Shown here piece after piece: positions 16,619-27,673 of a stretch of 64,000 nucleotides of DNA. The stretch covers positions 56,190 through 120,189 of the forward strand of contig NZ_JACAOA010000004.1 in assembly GCF_014049385.1 (NCBI RefSeq), written 5' to 3'. The first letter of the stretch is position 1, and every line of letters starts with the position of its first letter. A model generated the notes under the pieces. The model was not told the DNA's origin. It saw only the letters and a list, made by a program, of their open reading frames with translations, and did not search any database. Both the position numbers and the translations under genes were made by a program. The stretch comes from Ruoffia halotolerans (GTDB lineage Bacteria > Bacillota > Bacilli > Lactobacillales > Aerococcaceae).

Positions 16619-19234
16619 TTATTCGTTATCTTCTTCAAACTCTTCTTCAGTATCTTCTACTGCTTCTGAAATTCTTTCTGATAATTCTTCATTCAGTTCA
16701 ACATCTTCGGAAGTTACTGACTCACGGTCAACTTTGACGTCATCAATGTGTTCAATGACCTCTTCCTCTGTAACAACTTCTTCAGCTGCTGGAATCGTAG
16801 CGATCGAACTAACAATAGCATCGTCATCTAATCGAATCATACGAACACCAAGGGTAGCACGAGATGTTTGGGAAATCCCACCAACGTTTGATCTTATTAC
16901 AACACCTTGATCAGTAATAATCATCAAGTCTTCATCACCTTTAACAGTCACGATACCTGCTAATTTACCACTCTTCTCAGAGATATTGGACGTTTTCACT
17001 CCAAGACCTCCACGATTTTTAGGTGTATATTCCGAAGCAGGTGTTCGTTTACCATAACCATTTTCAGTTACAACTAAGACTTCGTGCTCATCACTCAATA
17101 CGTCAGATCCAACAACATAATCGTCATCACGTAATTTAATACCACGGACACCTGTGGCAGTACGCCCCATCACACGAACATCACTTTCATTGAAAGTCAT
17201 CGCGTTTCCGTTATGTGTTCCGATAATAATGTTGTGTTCACCCGTTGTTTCCATAACATTGACTAATTCATCGCCTTCTTTTAAGTTAATTGCGATTAAT
17301 CCATTTTGACGAATATTATAATAATCTGATGATTCAGTACGTTTTGCTGTACCACTTCGCGTTACAAAGAATAAGTAACTATCAGATTGACCAGATTCTT
17401 CGGTTGATTTATTCACTGAAATAATTTGTTTCACTACTTCTCCAGTACCAAGACTAATTAAGTTTACGATTGGTAAACCTTTTGCCTGACGTCCGTATTC
17501 TGGAATATCGTACCCTTTAAGGCTGAATACGCGTCCGAGGTTCGTAAAGAATAATAGGGTATCATGGGTTGAAGCTGAGACAAGTGTTTGAATTTCATCG
17601 TTATCTCCTAAGCCCATACCTTTAACACCACGTCCACCACGGTTTTGAACTTGGAATTCATCTTGAGTCATTCGCTTCACATATCCGTTAGCAGTTAAAG
17701 TGATTAATACATCTTCTTCATCGATTAAATCTTCGTCATCGATGTTCATTAATTCCCCAATTTGTAATTCCGTTCGACGTTCATCGCCAAAACGTGTTTT
17801 TAAATCTGTTAATTCATCTTCAATAATTTCAAACATACGCTCTTGGTTACTTAAAATCTCAGTTAAGCGTTCAATCAATGCGAGTAAATCATTGTGTTCT
17901 TTCTCAATTTTTTCACGTTCTAAGCCAGTTAAACGAACTAAACGCATATCGAGTATTGCTTGTGCTTGGACATCTGTAAGTCCGTAATTTTCGATTAATT
18001 GTGTTTTAGCTGTCTCACCATCACGAGACGAACGGATAATCGTAATAATTTCATCAATATGATCTAAAGCAATCAATAATCCTTGTAAGATATGGTCACG
18101 ATTTTCTGCTTTACGTTTCTCGAATTCAGTTCTACGACGAATCACTTCAATTTGATGATCTAAATACTTATCAAGAATATCTTTAATACCTAGGACTTTA
18201 GGTACGCCACCGTCAATCGCAAGCATATTAAAACCAAATGACACTTGCATTGGAGTGTATTTGTAAAGGTTATTCAAGACAACACTGGCAGAAACATCAC
18301 GTCTTACTTCAATAACCACACGTGTCCCTTCACGCGCAGACTCGTCGTTAGCATAAGTAATACCTTCAATTCGTTTTTCACGCGCTAATTCAGCAATACG
18401 TTTAACTAAATTCGCTTTATTTACTCCATAGGGTAATTCTGAAACAATAATACGTTCACGATCATTACCAATGGGTTCAATATCTACTTTTGAACGGATA
18501 ATGATTTTCCCTTTACCTGTTTTGTAGGCTTTACGAATACCTGATTTCCCCATAACAATACCACCCGTTGGGAAATCTGGACCTGGAATGTGTTCCATAA
18601 TTTCTTCGACAGTAATTTCTGGATTGTGCATTAGCGCAATCACACCATCAATGACTTCACCTAAATTATGTGGCGGAATATTTGTTGCCATCCCAACAGC
18701 AATACCAGCCGCACCGTTTACCAACAGGTTAGGGAAACGAGCAGGTAATACTACGGGTTCTTTTTCTTCTTGAGAATAGTTTTCTTGAAAATCAATAGTA
18801 TCTTTATTAATATCACGAAGCATTTCTAAGGCAATTTTCGACATACGTGCTTCCGTATAACGCATTGCCGCTGCTCCGTCACCATCGACTGAACCAAAGT
18901 TCCCGTGTCCATCCACGAGTAATTGACGGTAACTAAATGGTTGTGCCATACGTACCATCGCTTCATAGATTGCTGAGTCCCCATGGGGGTGATATTTCCC
19001 CATAACATCCCCAACAATACGTGCAGATTTCTTATGTGGTTTATCAGGGGTAACCCCTAATTCATTCATCCCATATAAAATACGGCGCTGAACGGGTTTT
19101 AATCCATCACGTACATCTGGAAGTGCACGTGAGACAATAACACTCATTGCATAGTCAAGAAATGACGTTCGCATTTCATCTGGAAGATTAATTGATTCAA
19201 ATTCGCGGTGATTATCTCCGAAAATTTCACTCAT
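16619..19234 (-). CDS. gyrA: DNA gyrase subunit A
   Basis: The breakage-reunion subunit of gyrase, which introduces negative supercoils. The protein has 871 residues. The N-terminal winged helix holds the quinolone-resistance region ([17 protein letters not shown]) and the catalytic Tyr in [10 protein letters not shown] (about residue 123). The C-terminal beta-pinwheel includes the GyrA box [11 protein letters not shown]. The last 55 or so residues are very acidic (ending EEEFEEDNE), longer than in many relatives; such tails modulate supercoiling in some gyrases. It follows gyrB by 45 nt. Confidence 0.97.
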   Translation of the reverse strand: MSEIFGDNHREFESINLPDEMRTSFLDYAMSVIVSRALPDVRDGLKPVQRRILYGMNELGVTPDKPHKKSARIVGDVMGKYHPHGDSAIYEAMVRMAQPFSYRQLLVDGHGNFGSVDGDGAAAMRYTEARMSKIALEMLRDINKDTIDFQENYSQEEKEPVVLPARFPNLLVNGAAGIAVGMATNIPPHNLGEVIDGVIALMHNPEITVEEIMEHIPGPDFPTGGIVMGKSGIRKAYKTGKGKIIIRSKVDIEPIGNDRERIIVSELPYGVNKANLVKRIAELAREKRIEGITYANDESAREGTRVVIEVRRDVSASVVLNNLYKYTPMQVSFGFNMLAIDGGVPKVLGIKDILDKYLDHQIEVIRRRTEFEKRKAENRDHILQGLLIALDHIDEIITIIRSSRDGETAKTQLIENYGLTDVQAQAILDMRLVRLTGLEREKIEKEHNDLLALIERLTEILSNQERMFEIIEDELTDLKTRFGDERRTELQIGELMNIDDEDLIDEEDVLITLTANGYVKRMTQDEFQVQNRGGRGVKGMGLGDNDEIQTLVSASTHDTLLFFTNLGRVFSLKGYDIPEYGRQAKGLPIVNLISLGTGEVVKQIISVNKSTEESGQSDSYLFFVTRSGTAKRTESSDYYNIRQNGLIAINLKEGDELVNVMETTGEHNIIIGTHNGNAMTFNESDVRVMGRTATGVRGIKLRDDDYVVGSDVLSDEHEVLVVTENGYGKRTPASEYTPKNRGGLGVKTSNISEKSGKLAGIVTVKGDEDLMIITDQGVVIRSNVGGISQTSRATLGVRMIRLDDDAIVSSIATIPAAEEVVTEEEVIEHIDDVKVDRESVTSEDVELNEELSERISEAVEDTEEEFEEDNE

Positions 19235-19279
19235 ATATTTATTCCTTTCTGTTTATGAGACATAGATATCTAATAGCTA

Positions 19280-21202
<1,923 letters not shown>

Positions 21203-22324
21203 CTACTCTCCTTCTTCGGTAATCTGCCCATCTTCAACATACAAGATTTGTGCATGTTCTAATTGTGTCAGGTTTAACCCTTTAATTGTAGCTGTAGTCA
21301 GGAATGTTTGAACTTTCCCTTCAATCTGGCTCATTAATATATGTTGTCGATTATCATCTAATTCAGATAAGACATCATCCAATAGTAAAATTGGATATTC
21401 TCCAATCCGATTATTTAGCCATTCAATCTCAGCTAACTTCAAAGATAGGACAATTGTTCTTTGCTGTCCTTGCGATGCGAAGTTTTGTGCATCTTTTTCA
21501 TTCAATGCAAAATACAAATCATCACGATGCGGCCCATAAGCGGTAACGCCCCGTTCTTTTTCTCTTTCTAGAGAATTCTCATATAAACGATGGAATTGTT
21601 GGTCAAGTGTATCTAATTGCTCATAATCTAACTTCGATGTACTGCTCTTATATTCCAAACTCAAAATATCACGTTGATTTGAAAGTGACTTATGAATAGG
21701 GCGAGCAAGTTCATCAAGAGCTTCTACAAATTCAATTCGATAAGTAATGATTTCAACCGCTTTTTCGATAAGTTGGTCCGTAATCACATCAAAATAAACT
21801 TGATCAAATTGTTTTTTGTAGCCATTCTCTTTTAAATAGCGATTGCGCTGCTTTAAAATGCGATTGTAATCAAGAAGTGCTTGTAGATAAACTGGATGGG
21901 ATTGACCCAACTCAGAATCTAAAAATTTGCGTCTCAAACTAGGAGAACCTTTGATTAACTGAAGATCCTCCGGTGCGAATAAGACGACATTTAATTTTCC
22001 AATAAAATGACTTAGCTTTGCTTGTTCAATATAGTTTACCTTAGCAATTTTACCTTTAGGGCCAAAAGACAGTGACAAAGGAAAGTCATAATTTTTGGTT
22101 TCAATTGTCGCTTCAACTTGAGCGTAAGATTCACCCCAACGAATTAACTCATTATCATGGTTGGTCCGATGACTTTTTGCCATGGATAACAAAAAAATCG
22201 CCTCAAGGAGATTGGTTTTTCCTTGGGCATTTTCACCAGTTAAAATCGTTAAGCCGTCATTAAATGTTAAGTCAAGCAATTCATAATTACGATAATTTTT
22301 TAGTTGTAGTTGCTTTACTTTCAT
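21203..22324 (-). CDS. recF: DNA replication/repair ATPase RecF
   Basis: SMC-like ATPase that helps load RecA at single-strand gaps. It has 373 residues, with Walker A GENAQGKTNLLEA near residues 30-42, the signature FASQGQQRTIVLSLKLAE and Walker B YPILLLDDVLSELD. The protein starts with the conserved LKNYRNYELLDL. Its ATG overlaps the yaaA stop by one base. Confidence 0.97.
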   Translation of the reverse strand: MKVKQLQLKNYRNYELLDLTFNDGLTILTGENAQGKTNLLEAIFLLSMAKSHRTNHDNELIRWGESYAQVEATIETKNYDFPLSLSFGPKGKIAKVNYIEQAKLSHFIGKLNVVLFAPEDLQLIKGSPSLRRKFLDSELGQSHPVYLQALLDYNRILKQRNRYLKENGYKKQFDQVYFDVITDQLIEKAVEIITYRIEFVEALDELARPIHKSLSNQRDILSLEYKSSTSKLDYEQLDTLDQQFHRLYENSLEREKERGVTAYGPHRDDLYFALNEKDAQNFASQGQQRTIVLSLKLAEIEWLNNRIGEYPILLLDDVLSELDDNRQHILMSQIEGKVQTFLTTATIKGLNLTQLEHAQILYVEDGQITEEGE

Positions 22325-22551
22325 TAATCTCTATTTTTAATGAATACTTTTACTTCCTCGTGAGGGAATTCGATGACATCGCCTTCGCGTAATTTACGTC
22401 CACGGCGTTGTTCCTCTTCATCATTTACATAGACAAAATATTCACTTAAATACCATTTTGCCATTCCACCACTTTGGATAATATCAGTAATTTTTAAAAC
22501 TTGACCTAAAGTTACATACTCCGTCGTAATTTCTATGACACGTTCATCCAT
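22324..22551 (-). CDS. yaaA: S4-domain RNA-binding protein YaaA
   Basis: A small 75-residue protein with an S4-like RNA-binding fold (TLGQVLKITDIIQSGGMAKW, then GRKLREGDVIEF). It is conserved between dnaN and recF in Firmicutes; links to ribosome assembly are known for the family, but the function is not firmly set. The ribosome binding site is weak (GGGTGA). Confidence 0.92.
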   Translation of the reverse strand: MDERVIEITTEYVTLGQVLKITDIIQSGGMAKWYLSEYFVYVNDEEEQRRGRKLREGDVIEFPHEEVKVFIKNRD

Positions 22552-22763
22552 TTTTTATCACCCAATCAGCATATTTATTCTCTTATATTATACCTTTAAA
22601 TCGGCTAAACATCAAATTTAATAGCTATTTTTACGTCATTTTAGCATTTAAATACATTATTAGGTAGAAAAGCTTATTTTTTAACATTTACCCAAAACCG
22701 GCTATTTTTTGTATTTATGGAAAATGACCGATTTGGCAACTAATTTTAAAATAATTCTTCACG

Positions 22764-22801
22764 CTTAGAAAAGTTATGCACATGGGGATAACTTTTCTAA
22801 G
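22764..22801. other. Perfect 14-bp inverted repeat holding two divergent DnaA boxes
   Basis: CTTAGAAAAGTTAT and ATAACTTTTCTAAG are exact reverse complements around a 10-nt centre. Across the centre lie TTATGCACA (22774-22782, plus strand) and TTATCCCCA (22791-22783, minus strand), directly abutting tail to tail. There is no T tract, so it is not a normal terminator. Confidence 0.7.
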
Positions 22802-22861
22802 GGAGACTACTTATTTTCGCAACAGTTCATTATAACTTAGTTGCTCGTTTCAGACAACTTA

Positions 22862-22914
22862 ATATAAAAGAAACTCCTAATCTTACTAACCGCTTGGGTT
22901 AGATAAGACAGGAG
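22862..22914 (-). terminator. dnaN terminator
   Basis: A long hairpin of CTCCT and TCTTA...AACC with GGTT...TAAGA and AGGAG; the minus strand continues TTTCTTTTATATT. Confidence 0.85.
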
Positions 22915-22926
22915 CTCATTTCAATA

Positions 22927-24075
22927 TTAGTGCGTACGAATTGGTGTTAATAATTGCAGTAATTCATTGTTAGGTGTTTCACTTTTCTCAAGAGCCGAAA
23001 TTAATAAAGGACGGACACTTGAAGTAAAGCCAATATTAATGTCGACACCACTAAATGAGCGTAAAGCATCTTTCATATAATCAGGGTTAAATGAAATTTT
23101 AATTGGTTCACCTGTGATTGACTTGGCACTGATTGATTCATTCGCGGAACCTAAACTGCTTCCTTGAACAGATAAATCAATGTTGTCATCCGTAATGTCT
23201 AATTGAACGACATTATTTTTACCCTGATGTGACATTAGACTTGCACGGTCAATCGCATGTAGGAATTGATCTGCGTTTAAGACAATTTCAGTCGTATGTG
23301 ACGTAGGTAATAAACGATCTGTATCAGGATAATTCCCTTCAAGTAAACGAGAATAAATTGTTAAGTTATCAATTAAGAAGATAACTTGTTGTTCTGTCAC
23401 AATCATTTCAATCATTTGATCATCTTGAACAATCCGTTCTAATTCATTCAATGTTTTCTTAGGTATTGTGATTGCTTCAAAGTTAGCTTGATCCGTTGTA
23501 AATTCAACAGGGATTTGGCGACGACTTAGTCGGTGACTATCTGTAGCAACACCTGTAATGTGACCTTCGTTCATCATTAAGTGAACCCCTGTTAAGACAG
23601 GACGGCTTTCTTGATTTGATGCTGAGAAGATTGTTTGACTAATTAATTCTTTAAATAATACCGTTGGTAAGTTGATCTTACGATCGGATTCAATCTCAGG
23701 TAAGCGAGGGTATGATTGTCCATCTGTACCGTTCAATGAGAAAATCGCTTCTCCTGAAGTAGCTGTTAATATGAATTGCTCATTTGTTTCGATCGTCACT
23801 TTAGTTGTAGGTAGTTTTCGTACAATATCATTAAAAATTCTAGCTGTTACAACGATACTACCAGTTTCTTCAATTTCTAAACCTAAAGAATCATCTTGTA
23901 CTGATAAGAAACTTTCAATAGATATCTCAGCGTCAGAACCAATTAAAGTAATACCTTCTTTTGTCGCTGTAATTTTTATACCAGTTAAAATAGGGATTGT
24001 TGCTTTCGAGGGAATTGCTCGAGATACGTCAATTAATTGTGCAGTAAATGCTGCTCTTCCAATAGTAAATTTCAT
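22927..24075 (-). CDS. dnaN: DNA polymerase III sliding clamp (beta subunit)
   Basis: Forms the dimeric ring that tethers polymerase to DNA. The protein has 382 residues with the three-domain clamp architecture. Visible markers are the N-terminal ISRAIPSKATIPILTGIKI, the FSASNQESRPVLTGVHL segment and the C-terminal LLTPIRTH that ends most clamps. AAGGAGTG precedes the ATG. It is downstream of dnaA, separated by 172 nt that hold the origin unwinding element. Confidence 0.98.
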   Translation of the reverse strand: MKFTIGRAAFTAQLIDVSRAIPSKATIPILTGIKITATKEGITLIGSDAEISIESFLSVQDDSLGLEIEETGSIVVTARIFNDIVRKLPTTKVTIETNEQFILTATSGEAIFSLNGTDGQSYPRLPEIESDRKINLPTVLFKELISQTIFSASNQESRPVLTGVHLMMNEGHITGVATDSHRLSRRQIPVEFTTDQANFEAITIPKKTLNELERIVQDDQMIEMIVTEQQVIFLIDNLTIYSRLLEGNYPDTDRLLPTSHTTEIVLNADQFLHAIDRASLMSHQGKNNVVQLDITDDNIDLSVQGSSLGSANESISAKSITGEPIKISFNPDYMKDALRSFSGVDINIGFTSSVRPLLISALEKSETPNNELLQLLTPIRTH

Positions 24076-24087
24076 ATCGTCACTCCT

Positions 24088-24237
24088 TATATATATATTA
24101 TATATTAATAAATAAGTAATAGTAGTAGTAGGGGCTGTTAATTCTGTGCATAATCATTATTGATGCATGAATGTAAGCCAAAATGCTTGTTCGTCAACAT
24201 GTGCATAAGTCCAGAGTTCAGTCACAACTTATACACA
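24088..24237. other. oriC unwinding element: AT-rich DUE, DnaA-trios and DnaA boxes
   Basis: Reading from dnaA towards dnaN there are three DnaA boxes: TTATACACA at 24229-24237, and TTATGCACA on the minus strand at 24208-24200 and again at 24153-24145. Then comes a GC-rich GGGGC (24131-24135), then TAG-TAG-TAG-TAG-TAA on the plus strand (24117-24131), then an almost pure TA tract (24088-24112). Read 3'-5' from the boxes, the trinucleotides are GAT-GAT-GAT-GAT-AAT, the DnaA-trio described for Bacillus. Order and polarity match the basal unwinding system. Confidence 0.85.
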
Positions 24238-24247
24238 TGTTAATAAT

Positions 24248-25585
24248 TTATCTTTGAAGTCTTTGTTTCAATTGATTGATTTCATTCTTCAATTGAATGT
24301 CTGTTTCAATCTCATCTGTGATTTTCTCATAGGCATGAATGACGGTTGTATGATTTTTATTCCCAAAGTATTCTCCGATTTTAGGGAAAGACATTTCCGT
24401 TAATTCACGTGTTAGATACATCGCTACTTGGCGCGGGAAGACAATATTTTTAGTTCGTTTTTTACCACGAATGTCTTCAGGGGTGATTTGATAATAGCGA
24501 CTGACGTAATCAATAACTTCATCAGGTGTTAGAGGCTTCGCTTCGCCTTTATTAATGATATTATGTAAGGCAGAGGCAGCAAGTTCGGTATCAATTTCTT
24601 TTCCTTGAATGGCTGCATAAGCAATCACTCGCACTAAAGCACCTTCTAATTCACGAATGTTGGTGTCGACGTTATTGGCGATATACGTTAATGTATCAGG
24701 GCTCACATCTAGTTGCTCACTAGACGCTTTTTTACGAAGAATCGCAATCCGTGTCTCCAAATCCGGTGGAGTAATGTCCGTGGATAAACCCCATTTAAAG
24801 CGACTTATTAAACGTTCTTCCAAATTTGTAATGTTGTTCGGTAGACGATCACTCGTTAGAACAATTTGCTTATTATTATTATAAAGCTCATTAAATGTAT
24901 GGAAAAACTCTTCTTGAGTTTTATCTTTCTTAGATAAAAACTGAATGTCATCTATTAATAGAACATCAATTTCACGGTACATACTTCTAAACTCTGCTTG
25001 GGACCCATCACGAATCGCTGTAATAAAGTCATTCATGAAAGATTCACTGGTAGAGTATTTTATTCTTGCTGAGGGTTGTTTACGTTTAATCTCATTACCA
25101 ATAGCTTGCATTAAGTGTGTTTTACCTAAACCAACGCCTCCGTATATTAATAGAGGATTGTAGGTTTTACCTGGCGAATCAACGACCGCTAAAGCCGCTC
25201 CATTAGCCATCTTATTACCTTCACCGATAACAAATGTCTCAAACACGTAATTTGGGTTTAACTGTGATTCTGAGAATTCACCTGTGTCTTCGACCTCAGG
25301 TACGGCTTTCTTAGCTTGATTCGATTCACGTTGATCTTCAGGTACGATTACAAAAGTCGGTGTATATTCTAAACCATACACTTCAAGACTAAACTGAATG
25401 ACGTAACCAGATAGATGTCTTTCCCAATAGTTTTTGGTTAGAGCATTTGGTACAGCTAAAGTGATAGTCTGATCTCCAATTCGAGTTGGATAGACTGGTG
25501 CAACCCAATTATCGAATGATTGATCGGACAGGCGTTCACTTATATAGTGCTGGCAATCCCTCCAAAATTTTTCTTTTTCTTCCAT
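24248..25585 (-). CDS. dnaA: Chromosomal replication initiator protein DnaA
   Basis: AAA+ ATPase that opens oriC and loads helicase. It has domain I (about 1-80), a short variable domain II with acidic residues, domain III with Walker A GGVGLGKTHLMQA, Walker B DVLLIDDIQFL and the sensor/arginine-finger LEERLISRFKWG. Domain IV carries the DnaA-box recognition motif NKNHTTVIHAYEKI. The chosen ATG gives 445 residues, with GAGAGGA 10-11 nt upstream; an in-frame TTG three codons earlier would overlap that site. It is followed by dnaN. Confidence 0.97.
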   Translation of the reverse strand: MEEKEKFWRDCQHYISERLSDQSFDNWVAPVYPTRIGDQTITLAVPNALTKNYWERHLSGYVIQFSLEVYGLEYTPTFVIVPEDQRESNQAKKAVPEVEDTGEFSESQLNPNYVFETFVIGEGNKMANGAALAVVDSPGKTYNPLLIYGGVGLGKTHLMQAIGNEIKRKQPSARIKYSTSESFMNDFITAIRDGSQAEFRSMYREIDVLLIDDIQFLSKKDKTQEEFFHTFNELYNNNKQIVLTSDRLPNNITNLEERLISRFKWGLSTDITPPDLETRIAILRKKASSEQLDVSPDTLTYIANNVDTNIRELEGALVRVIAYAAIQGKEIDTELAASALHNIINKGEAKPLTPDEVIDYVSRYYQITPEDIRGKKRTKNIVFPRQVAMYLTRELTEMSFPKIGEYFGNKNHTTVIHAYEKITDEIETDIQLKNEINQLKQRLQR

Positions 25586-26122
25586 TAGATTCAATTCCTC
25601 TCAATTACCGAAAACAAATTTCATCATATAATTATAAGTAAAATAATTTTAGCATATTATGAGTTTTCCACAAGCTATAAAAACAAAAACAAGTTATGCA
25701 CTCATGCACATTTGAGTTATCAACAGGTCAAAAAGAACTGTGCATAAGTAGCTTGAAGTAGAGTTATCAACACCCAGTTGTGGATAAGTTATACTCAATA
25801 CTTGCCTATCTTATCACATTCTAAAAAGTTATGCACTAAATCTGAGTGAAATTATACACACAATAAACACCTTGTTGATATGTTCATAACTCAAAGAAAA
25901 ACTTGTGGATAAAAAATATAAATTTTAATTTATGCACAAGGTATAATTAGCTGTGGATAAGTTTGTTTATAAGTTTCAGTGTTTATGTTAAAATGTATAT
26001 TGTAAAATAAAAGTAGATAGAATTTATTTGAAAAAATAATTAATTAAGAACTTGACAATCTTCCCTTACTTCTATAAAATATTTGAGTATTGTACACATA
26101 TTGCATTTAGGAGGTGTATACC
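25586..26122. other. oriC DnaA-box cluster between dnaA and rpmH
   Basis: A 537-nt non-coding stretch. Boxes matching TTATNCACA or TTATCAACA are at 25717-25725, 25739-25747 (minus), 25764-25772, 25779-25787 (minus, perfect TTATCCACA), 25852-25860, 25904-25912 (minus, perfect), 25930-25938 and 25952-25960 (minus, perfect). One-mismatch versions lie at 25664, 25694, 25702, 25789, 25829, 25873, 25881 and 25964. The density, about 16 in 310 bp, marks the second half of a bipartite origin. The rpmH and dnaA promoters also lie here. Confidence 0.93.
26052..26080 (+). promoter_or_regulatory. rpmH promoter
   Basis: Consensus TTGACA (26052-26057), 17-nt spacer, TAAAAT (26075-26080), about 43 nt before the rpmH start. 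Confidence 0.82.
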
Positions 26123-26260
26123 ATGACAAAAAGAACTTATCAACCAAAGAAACGTAAACGTAGTAGAGTACATGGATTCCGTAAGAGAATGAGTACTAAA
26201 AACGGCCGTAATGTTTTAAAAAGACGTCGTCTAAAAGGACGTAAGAAAATATCAGCATAA
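26123..26260 (+). CDS. rpmH: 50S ribosomal protein L34
   Basis: A 45-residue, extremely basic protein: it begins [20 protein letters not shown] and continues with the [21 protein letters not shown] core that defines L34. GGAGGTG lies 8 nt before the ATG. It is the first gene to the right of oriC, as in nearly all bacteria, and is followed by its own strong terminator. Confidence 0.98.
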   Translation: MTKRTYQPKKRKRSRVHGFRKRMSTKNGRNVLKRRRLKGRKKISA

Positions 26261-26278
26261 TAATAATGATATTTATTG

Positions 26279-26337
26279 CAAGCATTCATCTAATTTCGCG
26301 AAAAGATCGTTGGATTAGATGAATGCTTGTTTTTTTG
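26279..26337 (+). terminator. rpmH terminator / attenuator before rnpA
   Basis: A perfect 16-bp stem, CAAGCATTCATCTAAT with ATTAGATGAATGCTTG, then eight T interrupted only at the end. Confidence 0.93.
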
Positions 26338-26390
26338 TATTAATATAGATGAAACGACAGAAACCGTTTTTCTTTTAGTAGAAAATTCGC

Positions 26391-26396
26391 TATAAT
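26391..26396 (+). promoter_or_regulatory. Probable -10 of rnpA-yidC-khpB
   Basis: A consensus TATAAT stands 44 nt before the GTG start of rnpA and after the rpmH terminator, which implies a separate promoter. The -35 is poor. Confidence 0.55.
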
Positions 26397-26440
26397 GAAA
26401 GACAGTGAATGTCAAGAATTTAGATGAATGAGGGAAGTTT

Positions 26441-26806
26441 GTGAGAAAAGAATATCGTGTAAAAAAAGAATATGAGTTTCAACGGGCATTTCGTGAAGGG
26501 GAATCAGTAGCCAATCGGCAGTTAGTGCTTTATGTTTATCCGAAACCTGAACAAGCACATTTTCGTGTCGGATTATCGGTTGGTAAGAAGATTGGGAATG
26601 CGGTTGAAAGAAATCAAGTTAAGCGCTACATTCGACAAGCTTTGTTAGAATTAGAGCCTGCGATACAATCAGATATCGATTTTCTTTTGATCGCACGAAA
26701 AGATATTCAAACAAAGACTTTTCACGAAGTAAAAAGCTCGATTATTCACGTTATGAATATAGCGGGGATTCTTGATAAAAAGAATCCAATAATAAATAAA
26801 AAGTAG
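26441..26806 (+). CDS. rnpA: Ribonuclease P protein component
   Basis: Protein cofactor of RNase P in tRNA 5' maturation. The protein has 121 residues with a GTG start (GAGGGA upstream). The hallmark basic motif is VGKKIGNAVERNQVKRYIRQ, and the N-terminal YRVKKEYEFQRAFREGESV is also typical. It lies 10 nt before yidC, so the two are co-transcribed. Confidence 0.97.
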   Translation: MRKEYRVKKEYEFQRAFREGESVANRQLVLYVYPKPEQAHFRVGLSVGKKIGNAVERNQVKRYIRQALLELEPAIQSDIDFLLIARKDIQTKTFHEVKSSIIHVMNIAGILDKKNPIINKK

Positions 26807-26815
26807 GAGGCGTCA

Positions 26816-27652
26816 ATGAAAAAATATAATAAATGGCTCAAAGTCTTAGTATTAGTAGGTTTTGTAGTTTTTCTGACAGCGTGTGGTTCCACACGAGAGG
26901 CAGTCAATGCTGAAAGTACTGGTTTATGGGATCGTTATATTATTTATAATTTATCTCAACTGATTCTATGGTTATCTAATTTATTTGGTGGTAGCTATCC
27001 TTTGGGTATTGCAGTCTTTACGATAATTATTCGTGCATTATTACTACCATTATTCCAAATGCAAATTAAAACACAGCGCAAAACACAAGAGCTGCAACCG
27101 GAATTAGATGCAATTAAAGCGAAATATCCTAACAAAGACCGTGCTTCAATAGAAGCAATGCAAGAAGAGCAACAAGCTTTAATGCAAGACCGCGGTGTAA
27201 ATCAATTTGCTGGATGTTTACCAATGTTAATTCAACTACCAGTAATGATGGCACTTTATCAAGCAATCTTAAGAACAGAAGAATTACGTCAAGGTAACTT
27301 CTTATGGATGAACTTAGGTCAACCTGACCCATACTTCGTCTTACCTGTCATTGCTGCTCTATTAACATTTGCAACAACTTACTTCTCAATGAAGAGTAAT
27401 CCAGTGCAAAATACTATGACGAAAAGTATGACATTTGTTTCACCATTAATGATCTTATTAATTGGTTTCACACTACCAAGTGCGATTGCTATATACTGGG
27501 TAATTTCAAATGCCTTTACACTAGCTCAAACATTTATCTTTAATAATCCATACAAGATTATTGCTGAGCGTGAAGCAAAAGCAGAAGCTGAAAAAGAAAA
27601 ACAACGAGAATTAAAACGTCAATTAAGACGTGCCACTAGTAAAAAGAAATAG
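26816..27652 (+). CDS. yidC: Membrane protein insertase YidC (Oxa1 family lipoprotein)
   Basis: Inserts and folds membrane proteins with or without SecYEG. The 278-residue protein has a lipoprotein signal with lipobox LTAC (Cys near residue 23), five membrane segments, and the conserved Arg in the first core helix (TIIIRALLLPLFQMQ). The cytoplasmic loop is charged and the C-terminal tail very basic (RELKRQLRRATSKKK). The layout rnpA-yidC-khpB points to the SpoIIIJ-type paralogue. Confidence 0.96.
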   Translation: MKKYNKWLKVLVLVGFVVFLTACGSTREAVNAESTGLWDRYIIYNLSQLILWLSNLFGGSYPLGIAVFTIIIRALLLPLFQMQIKTQRKTQELQPELDAIKAKYPNKDRASIEAMQEEQQALMQDRGVNQFAGCLPMLIQLPVMMALYQAILRTEELRQGNFLWMNLGQPDPYFVLPVIAALLTFATTYFSMKSNPVQNTMTKSMTFVSPLMILLIGFTLPSAIAIYWVISNAFTLAQTFIFNNPYKIIAEREAKAEAEKEKQRELKRQLRRATSKKK

Positions 27653-27673
27653 AAGTCTCGAAAGGAAGATACG

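Larger units (their letters stand above)
22552..22926. other. dnaN-yaaA intergenic region
   Basis: A 375-nt non-coding stretch. It contains the dnaN terminator (22862-22914), the DnaA-box palindrome (22764-22801), and AT-rich DNA upstream of yaaA that presumably holds the yaaA-recF-gyrBA promoter. I see no tRNA or ORF. Confidence 0.7.

Noticed and set aside
16608..16910. Ser-rich plus-strand ORF at the end of gyrA
   Set aside because: Shadow of the acidic gyrA C-terminus on the other strand.
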